Shown one piece after another: positions 43,380 to 54,157 of a stretch of DNA of 64,000 bases. Position numbers and translations under genes: made by a program. Position 1 is the stretch's first letter; each line of letters begins with the position of its first letter. Source of the stretch: Phyto melanocephala. Taxonomy: Eukaryota > Arthropoda > Insecta > Diptera > Rhinophoridae. The DNA lies in NCBI GenBank assembly GCA_941918925.1, contig OW799235.1, positions 42,996,701 to 43,060,700 of the forward strand. Reading direction: 5' to 3'. A model generated the notes under the pieces. It ran no database searches. It saw only the letters and a list, made by a program, of their open reading frames with translations, and was not told the DNA's origin.

Positions 43380-44189
43380 AAAATTATTCCCTCTCCAAAA
43401 ATTTTACTTCCAAATGCTACTGTAGTTCAGACAGTGTTGGCAATGGTTTTATGCTGCTGAACTCGTTCGTGTCAAAGCTGATAATACCATCATTCACCAT
43501 CATGTACATCTATTTAATGACCACATCATAGCGTACCCCAGATTTCATATTTAATGTTATACTTTATTTCTCTTTGTAATTTCCGTTGGCATTATGTTTC
43601 TAACGCCATCTTTGATTTTTTTTTATAGTTTACTGAATTAAACTTGTCAAGATCGTTCATTTGATACAAGTATTGTGACGGTCGAAGGGATAAACCCCTT
43701 ATTACTATTTTTGACCCATATAATCGCAATTTTATTTAAGACGCCATCTTGGCTTTTTTATTTCTCATAGTTTACAAGATCTTTTTAAATCAAAATAAAG
43801 GAGGCTACATTTCTATTCGAATATACTTATTAAGTAGGTTATAAATTTATATTTTAATTTTTTTTATCCTTTCTATTGTCCAGAAATTGTATATTTAAGG
43901 AAAACCCCAAACCAGTTATATTTTTGGTGCTTTTACCTCAGTTAGTTTCACCCAAATTGTAAGTTTGTGTCAGAAATAATTTTTAAGACTATGGTTTGTA
44001 CTCGTAATTTGGTGTCTTAAGTTCAAAAATTATTTATCAGCTTTCGTGATTTAATATGTTTGAAAAATAATATATTTGTTGACATAATTTTTGCCTATAA
44101 CTTTGCCGATAAGTGACCGAATTGTTCAACATTTTTATGAATATCGCTACAGCCACATCGTATTTACTAATGTCTATAAATTAAGAAGA
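43380..44189. other. Unassigned sequence with one copy of a dispersed repeat
   Basis: 43455-43670 (TTCACCATCATGTACAT, then ACCACATCATAGCG, then TTAATGTTATAC) resembles 47245-47415, which precedes mini-me copy C. The remainder is AT-rich with no coding content. Confidence 0.5.
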
Positions 44190-44418
44190 TGTGGTTGTGA
44201 ATAGTTGGGCATATCTCTGAAAGAAATGGCGCTATAATGCTGGATTTCAATAGCGATTCATTACCAAATATATCCAAAGATTGTATGACTTATGGAGTCT
44301 TCTAAAAGTTAACTTTATATTAATAAAAACTAAACAAAACACGAACACTAAACAATCGACTATGCATATATAAACTATATTGGGTCGGAAATGAGTACGC
44401 AATGACAAAGCTATACTA

Positions 44419-44955
44419 AAGGGTGGTTAAGTTTTAAGGGCCGATGTTGAATGTTAACCACACCTAAACGTCTTAAATTTAGACTAACTCAATTCGAACC
44501 ATGGAAAGATACACAATCGAGCAACGCGTTAAAGTTATTCAGGCTTATTATTAAAATGGGCGTTTAAATCAAAATGCAATTCGTGCATTTCGTGCACTTC
44601 ATGATTCTTTTGTTCAAAATAATCGTTCAAATACGTTCACAATCGAGAGAATTGTGAAAAAAATATTTAAATTTTTTCTAATGCCTTCTTAGTTCGACAT
44701 TGCTGTTTTTCGCGATAGTTTGGCAAAAGAGCAGTCACCCCTAGACTTATCATCGTGCCCAACAATTGAACATCAACATTGTCATTGAAAATTTGGACCA
44801 TCGGATGGAGGTGTGCCGTCATTTGGCCGATATTTTGTTCCATACATAATTAAACCATGCCAATATTATCATAATAAATAGAAATGACAATAATTTCCTA
44901 AATAATTTGTGTTTTAATCAAAATCAACATCGGTCCTTAACATTTAACCACCCTT
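44419..44955 (+). mobile_element. Mariner deletion derivative nested in mini-me copy D
   Basis: The ends AAGGGTGGTTAAGTTTTAAG and, inverted, AAGGGTGGTTAAATGTTAAG are flanked by TA (44417-44418, 44956-44957). Near the left an ATG at 44501 starts MERYTIEQRVKVIQAYY, then a stop and a relict DNA-binding domain; near the right is a C-terminal piece. The catalytic middle is deleted, leaving 537 bp. Confidence 0.88.
44501..44870 (+). pseudogene. Mariner transposase remnant
   Basis: The N terminus MERYTIEQRVKVIQAYY followed by NGRLNQNAIRAFRAL and FTIERIVKK matches the paired helix-turn-helix region of mariner-family transposases. A TAA interrupts at codon 18. The DD(34)D-type catalytic region is missing, and a C-terminal-like stretch (ENLDHRMEVCRHLADILFHT in another frame) is joined near 44780. 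Confidence 0.7.
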
Positions 44956-44986
44956 TATAAATACCACGATAGGTGAAGGGTATACA

Positions 44987-47244
44987 AAAATATTGTTTTA
45001 CTTATTTTTTCATAGCTCAAGACTTCTTATATTTGTATACATAAAATATCTAGAAAAAACAACAACAAATTTTTTACGGCTAAAACTTGCGGTCCCTGAT
45101 TATAACTGATTGATAATTTAAGATGCAATTCAAGCATTATGTTTTAGCTGCTTTGTGATGTTTTAAAGATAGAGTTTGTTTCTCGCAGCACTGTGTTTAT
45201 TGTTTAATAATTTAATGTTGCCATATCAAAAATTGGTGGATTTAAAAGCTCATAGTTGTTAAAATTTTTTTAGAAAGTACATTTATGTGGCAAAACGGAA
45301 GAACTACTTAAGTCGACATAGGGTCAAATTGAGATGATAACATCATTGCAGTTCCGCCGTTTTAATCCCCTTCAAGCAATTATTCAACTATTTGGGACAA
45401 CTTCACAGGAAGTTATAGAGTTGAAATTCATTGTCTTCAATTTTTAGCGAACAACATCCTTTGGAATAAAATTTTTTTTACTCATAATATAACTAAATAT
45501 GCGAAAACCCTTTAACTAAATGCTAGTTAATTTGTACAAAGCACAATTGATATAATAGTCTTTATTTTTGGGAGAATACATTTATAAAAGTTAACTCAAA
45601 AAAGTGCTTTGCAGAAAAACGAAAAAAAAAACATACATAAGCAGTTTTTCCTTACTGCCACAGGTTTAACATTTTTTCCAAACTTCTAAAATGGTTAAAA
45701 AAATTCCAAATTTTAAAGAATTATAACATCTATATAATATGACATCATCGCATATATTTTCTTTAGTATAAAATTTTATATTTCCATTGCTATTTTCCTA
45801 ACCTCGACTGTTATTAAAAACACATTAAAATCTGGAAATCTTGTTAGTTTTTTTTTAGTTGAGTTTAATTTAGTGGCAGTCGGATAATATTTAGATGCGT
45901 GTCACGTTCGTTTAAAGTGAGATGAGAATATGGCAAAAAGCTAATGGATAAACTTCAATGTGTCATTTCAATCCACTTTTAACAGACTCTAACGTTGGGA
46001 TTATGTTGAAAATGACAAAGCCGCTGATACTATTGTTGTTGTTTTTGTTGACAATGATGATTGTCTCATCATACTGGTCTTATCACACGGCTCTCTTTCT
46101 CAAAAGAAAATATATTATTAGCTTTATTTTTTATGTATATGCATATGTCTGTATATAGCAGCAAAAGTTATGCATGCTAGTTAGTAAGTCAGTCTGTTAT
46201 GGTTTATTTTTGTATGTGTGTCAGTGTGTGTTTGTAATTTTCTTTGATTTATGTTTGTCAAGAGTTTAAGGTTTGTTTTGTGATAATTTTTCATGTGATG
46301 TGATGTGATACCTTAAACCATCATACTTAATCATTATGTGTATGTACGAATGTCTGTTTGTAGCTTTCTTTTTAAATAACTTTATTTGTATTGTTGAGAT
46401 GATTTATAGTTTATTGTTTTATTTTTTCATAATTCTTTACTTATATCCATAAATATTTTTTTATTTTTTACGTTGACTGTTAATTTATATTCTATGCTTT
46501 GTTATGGGCTTTTTTTCGTTTGCCTATAATTTACTTAAGCTAAAAGCATGTGTGTGGATATTTTTTCAGATAATAATTATATTTCCTGTTTTTTTGAGAA
46601 TAGCATATTATTTTCTCTATTGTGGATATGCACAACATTTCCTGTCATCATTATTATTGAAATGTTATTACATTAATGTACATCCTTTTTGGAAGGCGTT
46701 GTAAAAAAAGTACGTACTTTTCTTGCTACACTTTTATTTGTTATATAGCCTGTTAGTTATGAAATTCGTGTTGAGTTTAAGTAATTTCCGGTTTTACAGT
46801 GTGCGAACTAAATAAAGAAGCATTGTGTTTATTTTTCCAAAGCCTGCCATTTGTAAATAGGTGATTAAGAAAAAGGAACTCTATAAAAATAAAAATAAAG
46901 GAATTTTTAAAGAAAAAAAATTTCTTTAACATTTACTAGATATTGGCGCCTTGCGGTATGCTACGACAATCAACTAAATGTTCAGAATACATAGATAATT
47001 TGAAAAAAAAAATTTCGTTTCAATATATACATTTCTTAACCGCGTTTAAAAAAATTTTAATTATTCTTATTGTTAATTATATTTATAAAATAAACATTGA
47101 ATTCACGTTAACAAAAGTATTAGAAATCTGTCACCTAGTCTGAAAAGTCGAAAAAAAAATTAATAATTTTGGATAATTTATAATTTACAAAATGTGGTAG
47201 AAAAATTTTAAGATATTTTTTTTTCAAATAATAGTTAAAAATGC
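44987..47244. other. 2.2 kb AT-rich sequence without a supported feature
   Basis: Only short frames occur; one of 66 codons at 45958 is hydrophobic but has no further support. A TG/GT-rich stretch lies near 46190-46360. I see no RNA gene or repeat unit. Confidence 0.5.
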
Positions 47245-47415
47245 TGCATTCGGCCGAACCGATTACACCCTTCACCATAATCATGTACATTGGTATAATG
47301 ACCTCATGGTAGCGAAGTCTAGATATCAGATTAAATGTTATACACCATTTTGCTTTGGAAGCCTTTTTTGATCCAGAATTTGTTTATGATTTACCGTATT
47401 ATACTCGTCGAGTTC
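47245..47415 (+). repeat. Dispersed repeat upstream of mini-me copy C
   Basis: TTCACCATAATCATGTACAT, then AATGACCTCATGGTAGCG, then TTAAATGTTATAC parallel 43455-43670. Both are in plus orientation. It begins with TTCGGCCGAACCGA, which looks like the reverse of the mini-me terminal CGGCCGAA block. Confidence 0.5.
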
Positions 47416-47420
47416 TTATT

Positions 47421-48346
47421 TTTATACCCTTCACACAGTGAAAAAGGCTATATGCATATAGGTTTGTCATTCCGTGTGAAATTTCTACAATTTTCATTTC
47501 CGACCCCATAAAGTATATATTTTGTGAAAGCTTATGAATAGGGGAGTCGATTAAGCTCTGTCAGTCTGTCCGTGTGTATGTTGAAATCAACTTTTTAAAG
47601 CCCCTCGAAATCGCTTGGACCCGGACAAAAACAACATTACAACAACAACATACATACATACATATAAACGTGTATATTGGTTAAAGTAAACGTGGCATCG
47701 AATCCCAGCTGAGCCAAAAAAAATTTTTTTATATTTTTTTTTTAATTTTTTTTATATTTTTTATTTAATATATAATTTATATTTTTATTATTGTTTTTTT
47801 AATATTTTTTATTTTTTATTTAATATATTATTTATATTTTTATTATTATTTTTTTTTTATATTTTTTTAATTTTTTTTTTTTTTTAATTTTTTTTTTTTT
47901 TATTTTTTATTTAATATATTATTTACATTTTTATTATTGTTTTTTTAATATTTTTTATTTAATATATTATTTATATTTTTATTATTATTTTTTTTAATAT
48001 TTTTTTATTTTTTTTTAGTTTTTTTTTATTTATTTTTTTTAATTTTTTTTTATTTTTTATTTAATATATTATTTATATTTTTATTATTATTTTTTTTTAA
48101 TATTTTTTTAATTTTTTTTTAGTTTTTTTTTATTTTTTTTTTTTTATTTTTATTTTTTTTTTTTTTAACATACATAGTTAATTTTTAATTTTACAATGGG
48201 ATGTTTTTTTATATGTATGTTTTTTATATATGTTGTACGTATTTCATATGAGAAGAATGGTGATACAAACTACTGTTATTGCATGACTACACGTTGTGAA
48301 GGGTATATAAGATTCGGCACGGCCGAATATAGCACTTTTACTTGTT
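47421..48346 (+). mobile_element. mini-me/DINE-like element, copy C, with expanded AT core
   Basis: Starts TTATACCCTTCACACAGTG, has a shortened GTCTGTCCGTGTG, the block GGCATCGAATCCCAGCTGAG at about 47692, and ends CACGGCCGAATATAGCACTT and TTACTTGTT. Its core (47718-48180) is a T-rich array in which TTTATTTAATATATTATTTA, followed by TATTTTTATTATT, recurs about five times. Confidence 0.85.
47718..48180. repeat. AT-rich tandem array in mini-me copy C
   Basis: Imperfect units of about 50-95 bp centred on TTTAATATATTATTTATATT, at about 47763, 47818, 47908, 47955 and 48060, separated by T runs. Copy B carries the word at most once or twice, so the array expanded in this copy. Confidence 0.7.
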
Positions 48347-48861
48347 TTTAAGTAGCTTAATTTACATTATAATTTATTTTAGTTGTAGTAGTTTAAGTTA
48401 CTGTGGTTTTATTTGTATTAGTTTATTTCGTTGGTTGTTCGAAAATTATGTTTGTTATTATGTGTAGCATACTTTTAGGCACTTCTATTATTCGTGCATA
48501 TTACTTAACGTCTTAATTTAAATGTAACGGTTTTCGAATGTACTAGAATGTACAAACGAGAACTTTGTCGAATGTTACCGAACACCACTATGTTACTATA
48601 AATAGCCGAACAACACAGCTAACATGATCAGTATTACAATAGAGCTTGTAAAGTGCGTATCAAAGTGAGTTTGATAATAAAAGTGTATAACTATAAGTGT
48701 AATAAGTAAAGTGATATAAGAACAATATTTGAGTGTATTTAAATAAATAAAGTGCTCTTAATTTTATAACGAATTTAAAGTGTTTTTAATTGCAATAAAA
48801 GAACTCAAAAGGTTTATTTAAAGGAAATAATCCAACGTTTATAAAAGGTATAAACGTAACA
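48347..48861 (+). repeat. Main part of the gypsy 3 5' LTR
   Basis: Begins TTTAAGTAGC, continuing from the 15 bp at 42480-42494, and ends AAACGTAACA before the PBS. About 98% identical to 53314-53828. It contains the TATA box at 48597 and AATAAA sites near 48745. Confidence 0.93.
48597..48604 (+). promoter_or_regulatory. TATA box in the gypsy 3 LTR
   Basis: TATAAATA, conserved in the 3' LTR at 53564-53571. The mini-me segment separates the first 15 bp of U3 from this box but leaves the core promoter intact. Confidence 0.6.
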
Positions 48862-48863
48862 AC

Positions 48864-48880
48864 TGGTGTCAGAAGTGGGA
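48864..48880 (+). other. Primer binding site of gypsy element 3
   Basis: TGGTGTCAGAAGTGGGA, two bases after the LTR. This sequence is a common gypsy primer site and differs from the tRNA-Lys type of elements 1 and 2. Confidence 0.7.
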
Positions 48881-48899
48881 TTGCATTATAATAAAAGAC

Positions 48900-50338
48900 A
48901 TGAAATGTGAGGAGCTTAAAGTTGAACAACTCAAGAAAGAATTGAGTAAGCTGGCTTTGTTGACAACAGGTAATAAAGTAGAATTGCAAAAGAGACTTCT
49001 AGATGAATTTAAGCGGCGTAATATTGACATTGATGGTTACGAGTTTGACGAAAAAGAAGAAATGGAAGTCCCCACTCGTGCAAACACAAACATGGATTTA
49101 AGTACGATGCTTGCTGCTATGATGGAAAAGATGGAAATAAAATTCCAGGAAGTTCAAGAAAATTCTAGAGCTAATAATGAAAAATTATTAGCTGAATTTA
49201 AAGTAGAAGTTCAAGAAGTTAAAGTAGAAGTTCAAGAATCTTCTAGAGCTAATAATGAAAAATTATTAGCCGAAGTTCAAGAATCTTCTAGAGCTAATAA
49301 TGAAAAATTGTAAGCCGAAGTTCAAGAATCTTCTAGAGCTAATAATGAAAAATTATTGGCTGAAGTCAAAGAAGAAGTGCAAGAAACAGCTAGAGCTACG
49401 AACGAGAAACTTCAGGAAATTTCTGAAGCAGTGAACAACAATGTCGATTGCATTGAAAAACAAGTTAAAGACGTTAACGAAAAATTTCAGTTACAAGTAA
49501 AAAATGTTGATGAAAAATTGCAATTACAAGACGAAAAATTTAAAAATCTGGAAATAAAAATTAATGATCTTCAATGTCATGAGGGACCAGTGCGAATAAT
49601 TCCAGAAACATCGAGTAGAATAAAGGCCCCAACTTTTGACGGTAGTGCACCATTTAATGTTTATAAATTTCAATTTGAGACAGTTGCCAATAGAAATATG
49701 TGGAGCAATGAAGAAAAGGCTATAGAGTTGATTTTGTCGTTAAAAGCAACGCAGCGCAAGTCTTGGAAAGCATACCTATTGGCTGCAGAGAAAACTATGA
49801 TGACATAATGGTTGCACTACAACGCAAGTATGGCGGCGAGCACAAACGAGATATATACCGAATGGAACTACGAGGCAGAACACAGAAAGCTAACGAGTCA
49901 TTACAAGATTTCGCAACGGAGATCGAGCGTTTGGTGCAGCTGACATATCCAGGTGAAAATCACCCATTTTTGGATCAGTTTAAAATTGAAACATTTGTAA
50001 ATGGAATACGTGATCCTGAAATAAAGCACGCGGTGTTTGGCACGCATAAATCGACGTTTGCAGAAACAGTTTCATATGCACTAACACAGGAAACAGCAAA
50101 ATTGCTTTCGAAGCCGCAGATATACAAGGTGCGAAATCTTGAAATTTCTACAGAAATGGAAAGAGATGAAGTAAGCGATTTAAAGGCTCGTATACAGGCG
50201 CTAGAGGAAAAACAAGGCAAAGCCAGAGCCAAATGTTATAATTGTGGTAAGAGTGGACATTTTCAACGAAATTGTAGAGCACCTAGAAAACGGGCTGGAA
50301 ACAGCAAACGGGCGAACACGAAATCATCAAATGAGTGA
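48900..50338 (+). pseudogene. Gypsy element 3 gag with SAP-like domain and repeats
   Basis: ATG at 48900. The first 40 residues form a SAP-like helix-extended-helix pattern (LKVEQLKKELSKLALLTTG, KVELQKRLLDEF), a DNA-binding fold. Next is a coiled-coil region built of tandem repeats around VQESSRANNEKLLAE, about five copies between 49150 and 49400. One copy carries TAA at 49311-49313. The capsid-like domain starts near 49620 (APTFDGSAPFNVYKFQFE). A one-base shift near 49790 leads to the frame ending at 50338, with YGGEHKRDIYRMELRGRTQ and a CCHC knuckle CYNCGKSGHFQRNC. One stop and one shift disable it. Confidence 0.85.
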
Positions 50339-50361
50339 CCTAACTAAAACGAGCTAGCACT

Positions 50362-53287
50362 ATGGGGCAAGAGCTAGCTAACATAACCGAGGGCCCCACG
50401 ATCTCCATATCAGTTATGCAGCAGAAAAATAGCAACCTTACTGCTTGTGGGTATATCAATGGCCGAAGGCATATTTTTACCATAGACACAGGATCATCGC
50501 AGTCTTTTATCAGGCCCGATTTAGTAAAGAACACAATCGAACCGTTATGTGGCGTAAGTCTGCGAACAGCTACTGGGGAGACTGCTACTGTCTATGGTAA
50601 AATAATCGTAAAAGTAACTATTGCCAACATAACTGTCAATCATGTATTCATCGTTGCCGACATTGTGGACGAAGTAATCATCGGTGCAGATTTTATGATT
50701 ACTCATGGCATTAATCTGCACATGGGGCAGAAGGTAATGATTTGGAGAAATGTTGAAATACCTCTAGATGTTGGTTATGAAAATAAGGTGCATGTAAGGA
50801 AACTAGTTGCTACAGAATATGAGAAAATACCACCACAGTCAGAAAGTGTAGTATGGGCGCGTATAGAGGGAGATTGTGTGGACAACCGGTTGTGGGTGGT
50901 AGAACAAACAGATATAAAAAGTGACCTAATAACAGCAAAAGCCCTTGTCAAAACCAGAAATGATGGAAGAGTCCCTGTAAGAGTGCTTAACCTTTCCACC
51001 TGTGAAAAAGTCGTCAAGCCAAAGTCCGAATTAGGTCAATGTGCTAAAGCTGAGGCAATAATTAACTGCGAAATGAAATCGGGTCCTGTCAGTATGTCAA
51101 ACAAAGAGCAGGAGATGCTAGCAGAATACGTAGAGAAGTGGGTTAAAGGATTATCGCCGTCCGATAAGAATAAAGCAAAACAGCTACTCAGAAAACATGC
51201 ATCCATCTTCGCTCTGAAAGGCCAACATTAAGGTAGAACATCACTTGTGAAACATCAGATAAATACCGGCGATGCAAGGCCTATAAAACAAGCTCCTAGA
51301 AGTATTCCTCTAGCGAAACGTAATGAAGTCAAAGAGCTTGTCAATGAAATGGAGCAGAATGGAGTAATAGAACCTTCTTCAAGTCCTTGGAGCTCACCGG
51401 TAGTTTTGGTTAAAAAGAAAGATGGCAGCACAAGATTTTGCGTCGATTATAGAAAACTGAATGACGTCACTAAGAAGGACAGTTATCCACTACCAAGGAT
51501 AGATGATACTCTGGACACGCTAGCTGGATCAAAATGGTTCTCTACTTTAGACCTGCAAAGTGGTTATTGGCAAGTAGAAATATCTGATAATGATAAGGAG
51601 GAAACAGCTTTTAGTGCAAGTGACGGGCTATGGCATTTTAACGTGATGCCATTTGGACTATGCAACGCTCCAGCCACATTCGAGCGATTAATGGAACGCG
51701 TATTAAGGGGACTTCATTGGAAGACATGCCTGGTGTATCTTGATGACATAATTGTCATGGGTAAAAGTTTTGACGATCACCTGAAAAATCTAGAAAAAGT
51801 TCTTAAACGAATATCAGTGGATGGACTTAAATTAAGCGCAAAGAAATGTGCATTGTTCCGAAAAGAGGTTAAATACTTGGGACATCGAGTAGCAGAGGAT
51901 GGTATATCAACTGACGAAGATAAAATTCAAGCTGTGAAGGACTGGCCTCGCCCGAAAAATCTTCATGAGTTACGTAGTTTTCTAGGCCTCTGTACCTACT
52001 AAAGGCGATTTGTGCCGAATTTTGCCAGTGTCGCTGCCAGTCTACATGAGCTCACCAAGAAGTCACGACCATTCTTGTGGGCTGAAGCACAAGAACAAGC
52101 ATTCAAGAAGCTCAAGGAGTTGTTATGCGTAGCACCAGTTTTGGCATATCCCATCGCTGGGGAGAAATTTGTATTGGATAGCGATGCGAGTGGCTACGGG
52201 ATAGGTGGTGTTCTTTCGCAGGTTGTTAACGGAACAGAAATGGTGATAGGCTACTACAGTCGAACACTCTCGAAGCCTGAAAGAAATTATTGTGTAACAC
52301 GTCGAGAGCTTCTGGCAGTTGTGAAGTGTGTAAAGCATTACCACAAATACCTGTATGGACAACACTTTGAACTAAGAACCGATCACTCTGCACTCAGATG
52401 ATTACTACAATTTAAACAACCGGAAGGACAGCTAGCCCGTTGGATTGAACGTCTCCAGAGCTACGATTTCAGCATTGAGCACAGAAAGGGCACTAAACAT
52501 GGAAATGCAGATGCACTCTCCCGAAGACCGTGCAGATTGGAGTGCAAACATTGTGCAAAAGCTGAAGGAAAAGAATGTGTCGTTGACGTTCGACTAACAC
52601 ATATAGAGACTAGTGAGAAATTTTGAATCTGCGATATTCCAGGAAATGTGCGAACTATACGGTATCCGAAAAACGAGGACTACGCCACTGCATCCACAAT
52701 CTGACGGCATGGTCGAGAGATTTAACCGCACGTTGGAGGAACACTTAAGAAAAGTGGTCAGTGCACACCAAAGGGACTGGGATGAGCACATACCAAAATT
52801 TCTGTTGGCATACAGGTCAGCCGTTCATGACTCTACCTCCCGAACACCTGCAAAAATTATGTTCGGAACCGAGCTGAAACTGCCAGGTGATCTAGAATTC
52901 GGTACTAATCCCTCGGCAATAGATGAGCACGAGGAAGACACTTCAAGGGGACAAAAAGATCTCGACGAAATTCATGAATTCGTTCGTGGCCGAATAAAAA
53001 TGACCAGCGACAAGATGAAGGCCAGATATGACAGAGCAGCAAATTCGGAAGGCTTTAATGAGGGTCAGCTAGTTCTACTATATAACCCACAACGAAAAAA
53101 AGAACTGTCTCCTAAACTGCAAACTCATTGGGATGGGCCGTATAAGTTGATAAAAAGAATAAATGATGTCGTGTATAGAATACAGAAGTACAATAGCCCA
53201 AGATCAAAGATGAAAGTGGTTCATCTCGAGCGCCTCGCTAAGTACGGAAAAAGTGAATTTGTGCCTATTCGGGACGAACAGGCTTAA
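50362..53287 (+). pseudogene. Gypsy element 3 pol, stops and integrase deletion
   Basis: Protease has IDTGSSQSFI. A TAA at 51229-51231 precedes RT, which is otherwise clean: RFCVDYRKLNDVTKKDSYPL, GLCNAPATFERLM and VYLDDIIVM with intact YLDD. TAA at 52000-52002 sits where a tyrosine codon is expected before RRF; TGA at 52399-52401 sits where tryptophan is expected before LLQF. RNase H keeps DSDASGYGIGGVL, TDHSAL and NADALSRR. Near 52610 the sequence jumps to RNFESAIFQ, removing the integrase zinc domain and first two catalytic aspartates. The catalytic E (MVERFNRTLEEHL) and C-terminal GPYKLIKRI remain to the stop at 53285. Confidence 0.88.
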
Positions 53288-53298
53288 GCGGGCGGTAG

Positions 53299-53828
53299 TG
53301 TTACAGATTTATTTTTAAGTAGCTTAATTTATATTATAATTTATTTTAGTTGTAGTAGTTTAAGTTACTGTAGTTTTATTTGTATTAGTTTATTTCGTTG
53401 GTTGTTCGATAATGATGTTTGTTATTATGTGTAGCATACTTTTAGGCACTTCTATTATTCGTGCATATTACTTAACGTCTTAATTTAAATGTAACGGTTT
53501 TCGAATGTACTAGAATGTACAAACGAGAACTTTGTCGATTGTTACCGAACACCACTATGTTACTATAAATAGCCGAACAACACAGCTAACATGATCAGTA
53601 TTACAATAGAGCTTGTAAAGTGCGCATCAAAGTGAGTTTGATAATAAAAGTGTATAACTATAAGTGTAATAAGTAAAGTGACATAAGAACAATATTTGAG
53701 TGTATTTAAAAAAATAAAGTGCTCTTAATTTTATAACGAATTTAAAGTGTTTTTAATTGCAATAAAAGAACTCAAGAGGTTTATTTAAAAGAAATAATCC
53801 AACGTTTATAAAAGGTATAAACGTAACA
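53299..53828 (+). repeat. 3' LTR of gypsy element 3
   Basis: 530 bp, TGTTAC at the start and GTAACA at the end, after GCGGGCGGTAG. It shows the uninterrupted GATTTATTTTTAAG site that the mini-me segment split in the 5' copy. Confidence 0.95.
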
Positions 53829-53964
53829 ATATGTATACCTTAAAAAATATCAATTGTAATTGATAAATTATCAATTTTAAAGTAGACTTTACTTTATTGT
53901 TCATAAAAATTGTTGTTGTCTTTAAAAAAACTTCAAAAAAATTATTAAAAATAATATAAAAATG
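53829..53964. other. Short flank between gypsy 3 and the Jockey-like LINE
   Basis: Begins with the ATAT duplication and is otherwise AT-rich without features. Confidence 0.5.
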
Positions 53965-54157
53965 TATTATTAACAGGATTCTCTTGTCAACTGTGAAACG
54001 TATTGGACGTGTTTAAAAGTTAAAAAAAAAAATAAAAAATAAGAAAGCTTTGAAAATTTTTTTAAAATAATTTAAAATTTTCTTTGAGAAAAAATAATAA
54101 ATTTTTTTTGTTTTTATTTAAAAATATTTTGTGTGTTAATAATGGAATATTAATAAG

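Larger units (their letters stand above)
44190..44986 (-). mobile_element. mini-me/DINE-like element, copy D, reversed and partial
   Basis: On the minus strand it starts TATACCCTTCACCTATCG near 44986 and is cut by the mariner derivative. It resumes at 44416 with TAGCTTTGTCATTGCG and continues through AATGAATCGCTATTGAAAT to about 44190. The 3' half and the GTCY array are missing or decayed. Confidence 0.75.
42495..48346 (+). mobile_element. 5.85-kb segment bounded by mini-me ends, inserted in the gypsy 3 LTR
   Basis: The insert begins with the 5' terminus of mini-me copy B (ATACCCTTCAC) and ends with the 3' terminus of mini-me copy C (TTACTTGTT). It lies between ATT and TTT of the LTR with no bases duplicated or lost, as Helitron-like elements insert. 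Inside are copy B, an AT-rich stretch, a reversed copy D holding a mariner derivative, 2.2 kb of unassigned sequence, and copy C. Whether this moved as one unit or grew by later recombination between copies is open. Confidence 0.75.
42480..53828 (+). mobile_element. Ty3/gypsy element 3, complete borders, 5' LTR split
   Basis: The LTR starts TGTTACAGATTTATT at 42480, is interrupted after 15 bp, resumes at 48347 and ends GTAACA at 48861. 15 plus 515 bp equals the 530 bp of the intact 3' LTR. ATAT at 42476-42479 and 53829-53832 is the target duplication. The LTR copies differ at about ten positions by eye. Internal parts are PBS, gag with a SAP-like domain, and pol. Gag has one stop and one shift, pol has three stops, and integrase has lost its first two catalytic residues. 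Without the insert the element is about 5.5 kb. Confidence 0.92.

Noticed and set aside
45958..46158. Short hydrophobic frame that could be a small membrane protein
   Set aside because: 66 codons in AT-rich DNA, no conserved pattern, no promoter or intron evidence; random frames of this size are common here.
46504..46704. Second hydrophobic short frame
   Set aside because: T-rich DNA translates into F, L, I and Y residues by composition alone.
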